Of a stretch of 64,000 nucleotides of DNA, positions 42,701 to 50,708 are shown piece by piece. The first letter of the stretch is position 1, and the number at the start of each line of letters is the position of its first letter. The DNA is from Parapedobacter koreensis. Lineage in GTDB: Bacteria > Bacteroidota > Bacteroidia > Sphingobacteriales > Sphingobacteriaceae. Both the position numbers and the translations under genes were made by a program. Location: positions 310,001-374,000 of the forward strand of contig NZ_FNZR01000003.1 of assembly GCF_900109365.1 (NCBI RefSeq). Direction: 5' to 3'. Under the pieces are notes generated by a model that had not been told where the DNA came from, made no database searches, and saw nothing but the letters and a program-made list of their open reading frames with translations.

Positions 42701-42883
42701 ATCCAAAACCCCAATGGTCAGTCGATCGATGTTTACGAGCGCATTCCGGCGCTAAGTGCGGGTGTATCGTTACGGGTTAATCTATTTGGAGCGATGGTGC
42801 TTGAGCCTTATTATGCTTTTCCATTCCAGCGCACGGATGTGAATTTTGGCACATTCGGATTGAACTTTGCGCCCGGGTGGTAG
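39761..42883 (+). CDS. Outer-membrane metallopeptidase / TolB-like propeller / beta-barrel fusion
   Basis: 1040 residues from ATG 39761 (GTG 39740 adds seven). Order: signal peptide (about 1-31, ending INAQAQ), a gluzincin-type domain with RHVLGHELVHAFQYRI (HExxH at about 144-148) and MVEGMAEYFS as the likely third-ligand segment; a TolB-like propeller (about 290-600, repeats such as VSPAISPDGKYVAFMSERDL and IAWAPDGETVAFSGLKNGYS); and a BamA/surface-antigen-like barrel (about 640-1040) ending FGTFGLNFAPGW. It probably sits in the outer membrane. The substrate is unknown. Confidence 0.85.
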   Translation: MTYLNRFVKRIVLNSCCVLMLGVIAINAQAQYFGQNKMRYKSLKFQVYETPHFNLHYYLPNDTLVTWLAKESEVWYELHQQVFRDTFLRKNPIILYSNHPEFQQTTTVQGEIGVGTGGVTEAFKTRVVLPVMQINHQTRHVLGHELVHAFQYRILMEGGDSTRLENIGNIPLWMVEGMAEYFSIGKKDAFTAMWMRDAYLNNDIPSLRAMTENMNRYFPYRFGQAFWAYIGSTYGDTVIMPLFKATAMYGYEMGIRRVFGYDAQTLSNLWKNSMENAYRSLPVDTGKAPVGRSIVNSKNSGRLNVSPAISPDGKYVAFMSERDLFSIDLFLADAQTGEVIRKLSSRLTNTDIDEFSYLESAGAFSPDSKRFAFSVFSRGRSKLMVVDVANGKTLALEAMGDITEFANIAWAPDGETVAFSGLKNGYSDIYLYNLNTKKLTQLTDDWYSDFQPSFSHDGKRIVFSTDRLALQSESRSVDIPMNIAMLDVETGEITNVNVFQGANNLNPQFAADDSQVYFLSNSDGFRNMYRYTLAGGKVERMTEYFTGISGITEYSPALSLSANGDVVYSYYRRNEYSVYNARVDEFEPKEVDPYLVNFDAAMLPPPENLGVDVVNANLSNFNLFQRIGDNQIASVSYKPNFKLDYLANSGMGLAVGSRYGAGIASGIQGMFSDILGHNQIFAALSVNGEIYDFGGQVAYINQRSRINWGGAISHIPYMSGLSLYDERDVGNGPEPILDTYIIRTFQQQAEAFGAYPFSRHHRFELGGAFARYSYRVDRWWQSYLYGYGGRDRIANDQIDETPLGYYYGNFNAFTIQQISTSFVGDNAVFGIAAPLQGFRYRVGMEQYFGDYNFTAYTFDLRKYNRYQPVTIAARAYTYLRAGQHENALYPLFLGYPYLIRGYESSSFRNSTGSFNFNSLMGTRIAVFNFEVRLPFTGPEKLAVLRSNVLFSDLNFFFDAGLAWDSNSKVAFRSTPRYIETIQNPNGQSIDVYERIPALSAGVSLRVNLFGAMVLEPYYAFPFQRTDVNFGTFGLNFAPGW

Positions 42884-42908
42884 CTGTTTGGCCAGCAACA
42901 GCTACCGC

Positions 42909-43244
42909 CTAACTTAGCATACGGCCTGAATACGGCCCGGAAAGCGGCGTGAAGATGGCCAAGGGCCTCACGAGGCCAAGATCCACCCAGTTGGGATTGT
43001 ATTTTCGTATGAGCCTTTCTTTCTGCATACGTGTATAAGTACTTATTTCGTTAAACCGGCAAAGGGCAGCTTCTTCGGAGGCAAGCGCTTCGTGGTAAAC
43101 CAAACGGGAAACTTTTGAACAGGCATCGAAAAATAACCCCGGGGTCTCTTTGTAAGTTTTAATCGCCTTATTGAGGTCGTGTGTCATGCCGACGTGCAGG
43201 CAAGTACGGTTGCAATCTGTCAGGATATAGATGTAATTGTTCAT
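42909..43244 (-). CDS. GIY-YIG nuclease-like protein
   Basis: 111 residues with one GIY-YIG fold, but the first motif is YIYILTD and the second CLHVGMT, with Arg in KVSRLVYHE and Glu late (KERLIRKYNPNW), matching the small stand-alone UPF0213-like group. The TDCNRTCLHVG variant is a Bacteroidota form that I recognise by pattern. DNA cleavage has not been shown for most of these. It is divergent from the LexA-like regulator 110 bases away. Confidence 0.75.
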   Translation of the reverse strand: MNNYIYILTDCNRTCLHVGMTHDLNKAIKTYKETPGLFFDACSKVSRLVYHEALASEEAALCRFNEISTYTRMQKERLIRKYNPNWVDLGLVRPLAIFTPLSGPYSGRMLS

Positions 43245-43328
43245 ATGTTGAAAATTATTATGTTATTTTTTTGTGGCTCTAAAAAATTCTTACTAACTTT
43301 ATTGGCACAATTATACTAATTTATTTAG

Positions 43329-43338
43329 TTTGTACAAA
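43329..43338. promoter_or_regulatory. Palindromic operator candidate before the LexA-like gene
   Basis: TTTGTACAAA is a perfect 10-bp palindrome 16 bases before ATG 43355, in a very A+T-rich divergent region. It resembles XRE/LexA-type operators and would allow autoregulation and control of the GIY-YIG gene. Confidence 0.45.
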
Positions 43339-43354
43339 TTTATTTTTACTTTTT

Positions 43355-44128
43355 ATGTCGAACATTGCTAACAATCTTAAATACCTTCGTAAAAAAAAGG
43401 GGCTTACGCAACAACAATTTGCCGATGAAATGGGGATAAAGCGTGCATCTGTCGGTGCGTATGAAGAGAATCGCGCGGAGCCTAAGTATGAATTGCTAAA
43501 GAAAATCGCTGACTTCTATGAGTTAACCATGGATGAACTTGCGAATGATACGGTCAATGATAAATGGCGGCCCACACCTCGGGGCAACGCAGCCAATGTG
43601 CGAATATTGAGTATAACGGTGGATGGCGACGATAAAGAAAACATTGAATTGGTGCCTGTGAAGGCGAGTGCTGGATACCTCAATGGTTATGCTGATCCGG
43701 AGTATATTGCCGAATTGCCAAAATTCAGTTTGCCGATGTTCAGGCAAGGCACTTACAGGGCCTTTGAGATAAAAGGGGATTCCATGCTGCCATTGCAACC
43801 GGGGAGCATTGTGATAGCCGAATACATAGAAAATTGGAATGAGGTGAAGCCCGGGCAGACTTACGTGGTGATTTCCCGCAATGATGGGGTGGTCTACAAG
43901 CGCATCGCATTCAAGTACAAGGAAGACAAGGGACTGAAACTGGTTTCCGATAACAAGACCTATGAGCCGTATTGGGTGTCTGCCGGGGATATTTTGGAAC
44001 TATGGAAGGCCAAGGCGTATATCAGTACCCAACTGCCTGAACCCAGCCCGGAACCTACCATGGAGACACTTACTGCCATGATGGCCCAGATGCAGAAGAC
44101 CATCAGCACGGTGGTGGATAAACGATAA
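43355..44128 (+). CDS. XRE-type regulator with S24 (LexA/CI-like) domain
   Basis: 257 residues. N-terminal HTH (about 5-60: LRKKKGLTQQQFADEMGIKR). C-terminal S24 domain with the Ser143 motif EIKGDSMLPLQPGS and Lys182 in VVYKRIAF, which form the Ser-Lys dyad; Ala106-Gly107 in KASAGYLNGY is a plausible self-cleavage site. The tail carries extra predicted helix. LexA and CI cut themselves in response to RecA filaments; by analogy this may be a DNA-damage switch. No phage genes are nearby, so it is not evidently a prophage repressor. Confidence 0.88.
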   Translation: MSNIANNLKYLRKKKGLTQQQFADEMGIKRASVGAYEENRAEPKYELLKKIADFYELTMDELANDTVNDKWRPTPRGNAANVRILSITVDGDDKENIELVPVKASAGYLNGYADPEYIAELPKFSLPMFRQGTYRAFEIKGDSMLPLQPGSIVIAEYIENWNEVKPGQTYVVISRNDGVVYKRIAFKYKEDKGLKLVSDNKTYEPYWVSAGDILELWKAKAYISTQLPEPSPEPTMETLTAMMAQMQKTISTVVDKR

Positions 44129-44147
44129 ACTACTGTCGCATGCAGAT

Positions 44148-44178
44148 TTTTAATTGTCAAAGATTTTACTTATCTTTG
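44148..44178 (+). promoter_or_regulatory. Promoter of rimP-nusA-infB
   Basis: TTTT (44148-44151), exactly 19 bases, TATCTTTG (44171-44178). The predicted start is about 44184, giving a 38-nt leader made almost wholly of the hairpin below. Confidence 0.65.
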
Positions 44179-44189
44179 CATCATCTTGA

Positions 44190-44220
44190 AAAAGAGGGGA
44201 CAGAAATCGTCCCCTTTTTT
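44190..44220 (+). terminator. Terminator-like hairpin in the rimP leader
   Basis: GGGGAC (44196-44201) pairs with GTCCCC (44209-44214), extended by A-tract/T-tract pairing to about 12 bp (44190-44201 with 44209-44220), and ends in TTTTTT. ATG 44222 follows after one base. It could end the upstream regulator transcript, attenuate the rimP operon, or both. Confidence 0.7.
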
Positions 44221-44221
44221 C

Positions 44222-44716
44222 ATGGTTAATAGTTTTATTCGGCTCGTGGAATTTGCAATAGAAAATAAGGTGCGCACATTAGTGGAAGAAAAGATTGCCG
44301 ATAGGGAGGATCTTTTTTTAGTAGGGGTCAAAATGCATCCCAATGGCAAGCTGGAAGTGCTGGTGGATGGCGACAATGGGATTAGTATCCAAGATTGTGC
44401 GGCAATTAGCCGCCATGTTGGTTTTCACTTGGAAGAAGAAGATGCGATATCCCATGCTTATCGGCTAGAGGTGTCCTCGCCTGGTATCGATACGCCGTTT
44501 GCGTTGGATAGGCAATACCGCAAAAATGTGGGAAGAATGATACAACTGAAGCTACAGGACGGGGCAGAGAAAGAAGGTAAACTCCTGGAGGTCGCTGATG
44601 GGTATATTATCATTATGGAAAAAATAAAAGAAAAAGGGAAGAAAGCTGTCGAACACCAAAGCAATGTGCCCTTTGGAAGTATAAAAACAGCGAAGGTGTT
44701 AATTTCATTTAAGTAA
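44222..44716 (+). CDS. rimP: Ribosome maturation factor RimP
   Basis: 164 residues from ATG 44222; the open frame from TTG 44186 would be translated from the hairpin and is rejected. RimP helps 30S subunit assembly. The family pattern is present: KLEVLVDGDNGISIQDCAAI, SRHVG, YRLEVSSPGIDTPF (SPG motif) and NVGRMIQLKL. It is followed at once by nusA (one base gap), the usual gene order. Confidence 0.92.
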   Translation: MVNSFIRLVEFAIENKVRTLVEEKIADREDLFLVGVKMHPNGKLEVLVDGDNGISIQDCAAISRHVGFHLEEEDAISHAYRLEVSSPGIDTPFALDRQYRKNVGRMIQLKLQDGAEKEGKLLEVADGYIIIMEKIKEKGKKAVEHQSNVPFGSIKTAKVLISFK

Positions 44717-44717
44717 A

Positions 44718-45956
44718 ATGAGCAATAGTATCAATTTGATTGACTCTTTTCAGGAATTTAAAGAGTTCAAAAACATCGACCGCCCTACGGTCATCAGCGT
44801 ATTGGAAGAAGTTTTCCGGAGCATGATTCGTAGGAAATACGGTACAGATGAGAATTGTGATGTCATCGTTAATCCGGACAACGGCGACTTGGAAATTTGG
44901 CGTACACGGGTGGTTGTGGAAGATGGTTTTTCCGAGGATGACGATTTGGAAATCGAATTGGCCGATGCCCATAAATATGACCCTGATCTGGAAGTGGGTG
45001 ATGATTATATCGAAGAAATCACCTTGGAAAGCTTTGGGCGCAGGGCTATTTTGGCCGCTCGGCAGACCCTGGTTTCCAAAATCCTGGAACTGGAGAAAGA
45101 CGAAGTGTTCAAAAAATATAAGGATCGGGAAGGTGAATTGATTACCGGTGAGGTCTACCAGATATGGAAAAAAGAAACGTTGGTGTTGGACGACGACGGA
45201 AACGAGTTGATTTTGCCAAAGACGGAACAGATTCCAGCGGATTATTTCAAGAAGGGCGATACCATCCGGGCGGTGGTACACAAGGTGGAGATGGCCAATG
45301 CCAATCCAAGGATTATCATATCCCGTACTGCTCCTGAATTTTTGCAACGCTTGTTCGAATTGGAAGTCCCCGAAATATTTGATGGGTTAATTACTATCCG
45401 GAAAATCGTACGGGAACCCGGTGAGCGCGCTAAAGTAGCCGTTGAATCGTATGACGATCGCATCGATCCGGTAGGAGCATGTGTGGGCATGAAAGGATCC
45501 CGCATTCATGGTATTGTACGCGAACTGCGGAATGAAAACATCGACGTCATCAATTATACAAACAATACGCAACTGTATATCCAGCGGGCATTGAGTCCGG
45601 CACGCATTGGTTCAATAAAGTTGGATGATGAGCATAAAACCGCGGCGGTATACCTCAAATCCGACCAGGTGTCGTTGGCAATAGGCCGCGGGGGCCACAA
45701 CATCAAGCTTGCGGGCAAGCTTACAGGGTATGAAATCGATGTGTACCGGGAAGCCGAAGAAGTTGAGGAAGATGTGGATATTGAAGAATTTGCAGATGAA
45801 ATCGATGGTTGGATCATCGACGAATTAAAACGTGTAGGTTTGGATACCGCTAAATCTGTATTGGCTCTTTCTGTGGATGACTTGGTGCGACGCACTGATT
45901 TAGAAGAAAATACCATACACGAAATTATCCAAGTGTTGCAGGCTGAATTTGAATAA
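44718..45956 (+). CDS. nusA: Transcription termination/antitermination factor NusA
   Basis: 412 residues: N-terminal RNA-polymerase domain (about 1-130), S1 domain (about 133-200), then two KH domains (DPVGACVGMKGSRIHGIVRE and SLAIGRGGHNIKLAGKLTGY). The end is a short helical C-terminus (about 370-412, VDDLVRRTDLEENTIHEIIQ) instead of the two acidic repeats of the E. coli form. It controls pausing and termination and may act on the hairpins before its own operon and before infB. Confidence 0.95.
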   Translation: MSNSINLIDSFQEFKEFKNIDRPTVISVLEEVFRSMIRRKYGTDENCDVIVNPDNGDLEIWRTRVVVEDGFSEDDDLEIELADAHKYDPDLEVGDDYIEEITLESFGRRAILAARQTLVSKILELEKDEVFKKYKDREGELITGEVYQIWKKETLVLDDDGNELILPKTEQIPADYFKKGDTIRAVVHKVEMANANPRIIISRTAPEFLQRLFELEVPEIFDGLITIRKIVREPGERAKVAVESYDDRIDPVGACVGMKGSRIHGIVRELRNENIDVINYTNNTQLYIQRALSPARIGSIKLDDEHKTAAVYLKSDQVSLAIGRGGHNIKLAGKLTGYEIDVYREAEEVEEDVDIEEFADEIDGWIIDELKRVGLDTAKSVLALSVDDLVRRTDLEENTIHEIIQVLQAEFE

Positions 45957-45959
45957 CCG

Positions 45960-45994
45960 GATCACGGGCCTGGTGCCTGTGGTCGCGCTTTTTT
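45960..45994 (+). terminator. Terminator or attenuator between nusA and infB
   Basis: GATCACGGGC (45960-45969) pairs with GCCTGTGGTC (45975-45984) over ten positions (two wobbles), loop CTGGT, then GCGC and six T (45989-45994). The four-base spacer before the T-run weakens it, so partial read-through is likely. Confidence 0.55.
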
Positions 45995-46025
45995 AATTCT
46001 TTGCCGATATACGCTTAAAAAAATA

Positions 46026-46033
46026 TATTTTTG
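46026..46033 (+). promoter_or_regulatory. Candidate -7 box of infB
   Basis: TATTTTTG matches TAnnTTTG; the nearest TTTG upstream (46000-46003) is 22 bases away, a little long. It would allow infB transcription after the nusA terminator. Confidence 0.4.
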
Positions 46034-46068
46034 TATCAATACAAAGAAATAAGAGGTAAATAAATTAG

Positions 46069-49008
46069 ATGTCAGAAGGTAAGAGCATAACATTGCTGAA
46101 AGCAGCAAAAGAATTGAACATTGGTATAGGTACAGCTGTTGATTTTTTGGTCAAAAATGGCTACGATGTCGAGCCCAAGCCAGGAACTAAATTGGACGGT
46201 GATACCTACGATGTTCTTTTACGCGAGTTCCAAGGGGATAAGATTGTGAAGGAAGAAGCCAATCAAATTATCATTGGCAAAATCCGTCGTGAAGAATCTC
46301 CTGCGGAAACCGCTGTGCAGCGACCACAAAGAGACATTGAGGCGGAAGAGATTCTGATAAAGAACACCGGCGCTTTTACCCCGGAGGTGCGGCCGGCACA
46401 ATCGGTTGACAAAGAAAAGGGATCGGAACAGCAGATAGAGCCGGCCAAGACCACCGATGAAAAGCCGCATGTCTCCGGCATGAAAATCGTTGGAAAAATA
46501 GATTTGGATAGCCTTAAGGGTGGAAGACACCAGAAAGAAGCGCCAAGAGAAGAGAAGAAAGAAGAGCAGGAAACGAAAGAGATACCGGTAAACAATACCT
46601 TGCCTGAAAAGGAACCTGAGCATAAACCAGTGCCGGAACAGGCAGTGGAACCGCGCGAAGAACCCATCAGCAGTGAGCCAGCGCCCCCTGTTCCCCCTGT
46701 CCAGGAGGCTGCCCCGGAAGTTCCTAAAGTTCAGGATCGGAAACAGCCCGAGCCAATCAGGGCGAGTGCGCCGGACCCGCAGCAAAACGAGGTTATCAGG
46801 GCAAGGGCACAGCGCTTGACTGGCCCGAATGTGGTGGGACGTATTGATTTGACGGCTCATCAGCCAAAAGAGAAGCCTGTAGCCTCCTCTTCCAGTGCTT
46901 CAAGCGTTTCGTCACACGATCATAAGCGTAAGCGCAAGCGCAAAGATAAACCCGGTACCCAGCAGCGCCCAGGAGGGCCTAATAATGCTCCGGGACAACC
47001 AGGGCAGCATGGCCAGCATGGGGGAACGGCGCCGAAAGGACGCCACGATTTTAAAGGCAAACCACGGCAGGCAACCGAAAGCAGGGAAGAACCGTCTGAA
47101 AAGGAAATACAGGATCAAATCAAGGCAACGCTCGCCCGCCTCAGCGGTGCAGGCAAGTCGGGGAAATTTGCACAACGAGCCAAACTCCGTCGGCAAAAAC
47201 GGGACGACATTGCACATTCAGCCGAAGAGGCAGCGCTCGAACAAGAGGCGTTATCCAAAGTGTTGAAGGTAACGGAGTTTGTTACCGCCAACGACCTGGC
47301 AAACATGATGGGGGTGCCTGTAACCCAAATCATTGCTACCTGCATGAGCTTGGGCCTCTTCGTTTCCATCAATCAACGCCTGGATGCTGAAACAATTGCC
47401 ATCGTAGCCGATGAGTTCGGTTATGAAATTGAGTTTGTAAAACCCGAAGACGAGGAAAATACTGAGCTTGAAGAGCCCGATAATCCAGCAAATTTAGTTC
47501 CCCGGGCTCCCATTGTAACGGTGATGGGCCACGTGGACCATGGTAAAACATCGTTGCTGGACTATATCCGTAAGTCCAATGTCATTGCGGGCGAGGCCGG
47601 AGGGATTACACAGCACATTGGTGCTTATGAGGTAACCCTCGACGATGGCCGCAAAATAACATTCCTGGATACGCCGGGCCACGAAGCGTTTACCGCTATG
47701 CGTGCCCGTGGAGCGCAAGTAACGGATATCGCCATCATCGTAATTGCCGCGGATGATAGCGTGATGCCGCAGACAAGGGAGGCCATCAATCACGCGCAGG
47801 CGGCCGGTGTCCCGATTGTATTTGCCTTTACCAAGATTGATAAAGCGGGGGCCAATACCGATAGAATCCGTGAACAGCTTTCAGCCATGAATATCTTGGT
47901 AGAAGATTGGGGCGGAAAATACCAGTGCCAGGAGATATCAGGTAAAACGGGCGAAAATGTGGATCTGCTGCTTGAAAAAGTATTGCTTGAAGCTGAACTG
48001 CTCGAATTAAAAGCTGATCCAAAGAAACGTGCCGTTGGCTCGGTTATCGAAGCCAGCCTTGATAAAGGCAGGGGCATTGTGACCACGGTATTGATCCTTT
48101 CTGGAACGTTGAGGGTGGGATCACCCATATTGGCAGGTTCGCATAGCGGCAAAGTGAAAGCGTTGCATAATGAACGTGGGCAAAAGGTGATTGAAGCGGG
48201 TCCTTCAACACCGGTACAGATATTGGGCATGTCAGGCGCGCCGACCGCCGGCGATAAGTTCTACGAAATGGAGAACGAGGTTGAAGCGCGGCAAGTAGCT
48301 AACAAGCGCCTGCAATTGCAGCGCGAACAGGGACTACGTACCCAGAAACACATCACGCTGGACGAAATCGGCAGGCGATTGGCTATCGGCAATTTCAAGG
48401 AACTCAATGTCATTGTCAAAGGTGACGTAGACGGTTCCATTGAAGCGTTGTCTGATTCGTTGCTTAAATTATCGACCGAAGAAATCCAAGTCAACGTGAT
48501 TCATAAATCCGTGGGCCAAATTTCTGAATCGGATGTATTGCTTGCCTCGGCTTCGGATGCTATCATCATCGGCTTCCAGGTGCGGCCTTCTTCGAGTGCC
48601 CGTAAGCTGGCCGAACAAGAACAGATTGATATCAGGCTGTACTCCATTATCTACGATGCCATTGGAGAGGTGAAAGCGGCTATGGAGGGCATGTTGGAGC
48701 CTAAATATGAAGAAAAAATCGTGGCCAACGTGGAAATCCGCGAAACCTTCAAAATCAGTAAGGTCGGCACCATTGCGGGTTGTATGGTGCTCGATGGCAA
48801 AATTAACCGTAACCATAGCGTACGGGTCATCCGTGATGGGGTGGTGTTGTACACCGGCCAACTGGCTTCCCTGAAACGGTTTAAAGATGATGTGAAAGAG
48901 GTATCCGCAGGCTACGAATGTGGGTTGAATATCCATAATTTCAACGACATCAAAGTAGGCGATATCATCGAAGCCTACGAACAGGTAGAAGTAAAACGCA
49001 AGCTTTAA
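46069..49008 (+). CDS. infB: Translation initiation factor IF-2
   Basis: 979 residues. N-terminal IF2-N (about 1-60), a long low-complexity Pro/Glu/Lys linker (about 80-340, with the [11 protein letters not shown] stretch), second IF2-N-like domain (about 390-440), then the GTPase: [20 protein letters not shown] (G1), [10 protein letters not shown] (G2), [20 protein letters not shown] (G3) and TKIDKAGAN (G4), followed by domains II-IV. It brings initiator tRNA to the ribosome. One of the longest linkers in the family, as usual in Bacteroidota. Confidence 0.97.
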   Translation: MSEGKSITLLKAAKELNIGIGTAVDFLVKNGYDVEPKPGTKLDGDTYDVLLREFQGDKIVKEEANQIIIGKIRREESPAETAVQRPQRDIEAEEILIKNTGAFTPEVRPAQSVDKEKGSEQQIEPAKTTDEKPHVSGMKIVGKIDLDSLKGGRHQKEAPREEKKEEQETKEIPVNNTLPEKEPEHKPVPEQAVEPREEPISSEPAPPVPPVQEAAPEVPKVQDRKQPEPIRASAPDPQQNEVIRARAQRLTGPNVVGRIDLTAHQPKEKPVASSSSASSVSSHDHKRKRKRKDKPGTQQRPGGPNNAPGQPGQHGQHGGTAPKGRHDFKGKPRQATESREEPSEKEIQDQIKATLARLSGAGKSGKFAQRAKLRRQKRDDIAHSAEEAALEQEALSKVLKVTEFVTANDLANMMGVPVTQIIATCMSLGLFVSINQRLDAETIAIVADEFGYEIEFVKPEDEENTELEEPDNPANLVPRAPIVTVMGHVDHGKTSLLDYIRKSNVIAGEAGGITQHIGAYEVTLDDGRKITFLDTPGHEAFTAMRARGAQVTDIAIIVIAADDSVMPQTREAINHAQAAGVPIVFAFTKIDKAGANTDRIREQLSAMNILVEDWGGKYQCQEISGKTGENVDLLLEKVLLEAELLELKADPKKRAVGSVIEASLDKGRGIVTTVLILSGTLRVGSPILAGSHSGKVKALHNERGQKVIEAGPSTPVQILGMSGAPTAGDKFYEMENEVEARQVANKRLQLQREQGLRTQKHITLDEIGRRLAIGNFKELNVIVKGDVDGSIEALSDSLLKLSTEEIQVNVIHKSVGQISESDVLLASASDAIIIGFQVRPSSSARKLAEQEQIDIRLYSIIYDAIGEVKAAMEGMLEPKYEEKIVANVEIRETFKISKVGTIAGCMVLDGKINRNHSVRVIRDGVVLYTGQLASLKRFKDDVKEVSAGYECGLNIHNFNDIKVGDIIEAYEQVEVKRKL

Positions 49009-49015
49009 ATCAACC

Positions 49016-49048
49016 ATGTGGAAGAATATCATTAAGCGTCCTTCTTAG
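49016..49048 (+). other. Possible TnaC-like leader peptide
   Basis: ATG 49016 opens an 11-codon frame, MWKNIIKRPSS, with one Trp and one Pro, 83 bases before tnaA. E. coli TnaC also combines a Trp and a late Pro with KWFNIDNKIVDHRP, but the Trp-Pro distance here is shorter. It also lies right after infB, so chance is quite possible. Confidence 0.2.
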
Positions 49049-49060
49049 CGTGAATTGAAA

Positions 49061-49094
49061 ATGTATCGCAGTCCAGCTACGGGCTGCGATACGT
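49061..49094 (+). terminator. Strong hairpin between infB and tnaA
   Basis: GTATCGCAGTCC (49063-49074) pairs with GGGCTGCGATAC (49081-49092) over 12 positions (one wobble), loop AGCTAC. No good T-run follows, so it may need a factor or act as a processing/attenuation element. Confidence 0.5.
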
Positions 49095-49130
49095 GTTCAG
49101 TTGACTTTTGGATACGCTTAGTGATTATAC

Positions 49131-50507
49131 ATGAATACCATAATTGAACCATTTCGGATCAAATCGGTTGAACCGATTTACTTTACCACACGTGAAGAAC
49201 GGTTTCATATTTTAAGACAAGCCCATTATAATCCTTTTCTAATCAAGGCACAGGATGTCATCATCGACCTGCTTACCGACAGCGGCACGAGTGCGATGAG
49301 TAGCGAGCAGTGGGCCGGAATGATGCGGGGGGATGAAAGCTACGCAGGGAGTGACAGCTTTTTCCGTTTTGAAGAAACGGTAAAACGGATTACGGGCCTT
49401 CCGTTTATTATTCCCACACACCAAGGCAGGGCATCGGAGAAAATCCTGTTTACCATCATGGGCGGTAAGGGCAAATACGTGCTCAGCAATACCTTATTTG
49501 ACACCACCCGGGCAAATGTTGAATTTTCTGGAGCCGAAGGCGTGGATTTCCGTTGCGCGGAAGGCCGCGATCCCGAATTGGACGCCCCTTTTAAAGGGAA
49601 TATGGATACTGCTGCATTGCACTCATTCATTAGGGAAAAGGGGGCAGCCGCCATTTCACTGGTCATGCTTACCATCACGAACAATTCTGGCGGAGGCCAA
49701 CCTGTGAGCATGGCTAATGTCCGTGAAATCAGTACAATATGTAAACAACAGGGGATCCCCTTGTTCATCGATGCATGCCGATTTGCTGAAAATGCTTATT
49801 TTATCAAATTGCGTGAAGCAGGGTATGAGTCGAAAAATATCCCCGAAATCGCCAAAGAATTTTTTTCCTATGCGGATGGCTGCACCATGAGCGCGAAGAA
49901 AGATGCTTTTGCGAATATCGGAGGATTCATCGCGCTCCGTGACGAGCCACTGGCCGAAAAATGCAGAAATCTGTTGATCATAACAGAGGGCTTTCCGACC
50001 TATGGCGGGCTTGCGGGGCGCGATTTAGAAGCCATAGCCATTGGCTTGCAGGAAGTGATGGATGAAGATTACCTCAAATACCGGATAAGGAGCATCCAGT
50101 ATATGGGCAATCAGCTTGATGCGCTGGGCATACCTTACATTAAACCGACAGGCGGGCATGCTGTGTATTTGGATGCCAAGCGGTTCATGGATCATATCCC
50201 GGTAGATGAATATCCCGGGCAAGCGCTGTGCACGGCCTTGTACCTGGAAGGAGGGATAAGAGGCGTGGAGATTGGCTCGGTAATGTTTGGCAAATATGCC
50301 ACCGATGGTAGCTTGGTTTCACCGCCCATGGAGCTGGTGAGGCTGGCAATACCCCGAAGGGTATATACACAAAGCCATATTGACTACGTGACGGAAGTCA
50401 TCGCCGGGGTCTATAATAAGCGACGCGATTTTTCGGGTTATCGGATTGCCCATGAACCACCTTTCCTACGGCATTTTACAGCCAGGTTCGAACCTGTATC
50501 CCCCTGA
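49131..50507 (+). CDS. tnaA: Tryptophanase
   Basis: 458 residues of the tryptophanase/tyrosine phenol-lyase family; PLP Lys in MSAKKDAFANIGG. Specificity positions favour tryptophanase: LFDTTRAN keeps the Asp found in tryptophanase (E. coli Asp137; Thr in tyrosine phenol-lyase), and GVEIGSVMFGK matches the Val/Ile pair, not the Met/Arg pair of the phenol-lyase. Also IDLLTDSGTSAMSSEQWAGM and TITNNSGGGQPVS. It degrades tryptophan to indole, pyruvate and ammonia. A strong terminator follows. No tryptophan permease is next to it. Confidence 0.88.
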   Translation: MNTIIEPFRIKSVEPIYFTTREERFHILRQAHYNPFLIKAQDVIIDLLTDSGTSAMSSEQWAGMMRGDESYAGSDSFFRFEETVKRITGLPFIIPTHQGRASEKILFTIMGGKGKYVLSNTLFDTTRANVEFSGAEGVDFRCAEGRDPELDAPFKGNMDTAALHSFIREKGAAAISLVMLTITNNSGGGQPVSMANVREISTICKQQGIPLFIDACRFAENAYFIKLREAGYESKNIPEIAKEFFSYADGCTMSAKKDAFANIGGFIALRDEPLAEKCRNLLIITEGFPTYGGLAGRDLEAIAIGLQEVMDEDYLKYRIRSIQYMGNQLDALGIPYIKPTGGHAVYLDAKRFMDHIPVDEYPGQALCTALYLEGGIRGVEIGSVMFGKYATDGSLVSPPMELVRLAIPRRVYTQSHIDYVTEVIAGVYNKRRDFSGYRIAHEPPFLRHFTARFEPVSP

Positions 50508-50547
50508 TACCGGGGGACGAAACCTAAAAGTTTTCCACATTGGCCAC

Positions 50548-50587
50548 CGCCCATGGTGTGTAATTGATACACCATGGGCGTTTTTTT
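50548..50587 (+). terminator. Terminator of tnaA
   Basis: CGCCCATGGTGT (50548-50559) pairs perfectly with ACACCATGGGCG (50569-50580), nine-base loop, then seven T (50581-50587). Confidence 0.93.
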
Positions 50588-50708
50588 GGCTGCGACTACC
50601 GCCATTTCATAGAAAGACGAGTTGGTGGCGGCTAAAATACCTTTAGGCATATTTTGCATTTAAATAAAAAGGCTTTAAATTGAGCCACCAATTTTTGAAT
50701 ATATTGCA

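Noticed and set aside
43355-44128. Prophage repressor
   Set aside because: The regulator is CI-like, but no integrase, structural or lysis genes are near; flanks are ordinary housekeeping genes.
49131-50507. Tyrosine phenol-lyase
   Set aside because: Key positions (Asp in FDTT, Val/Ile in VEIG) match tryptophanase, not the Thr and Met/Arg of the phenol-lyase.
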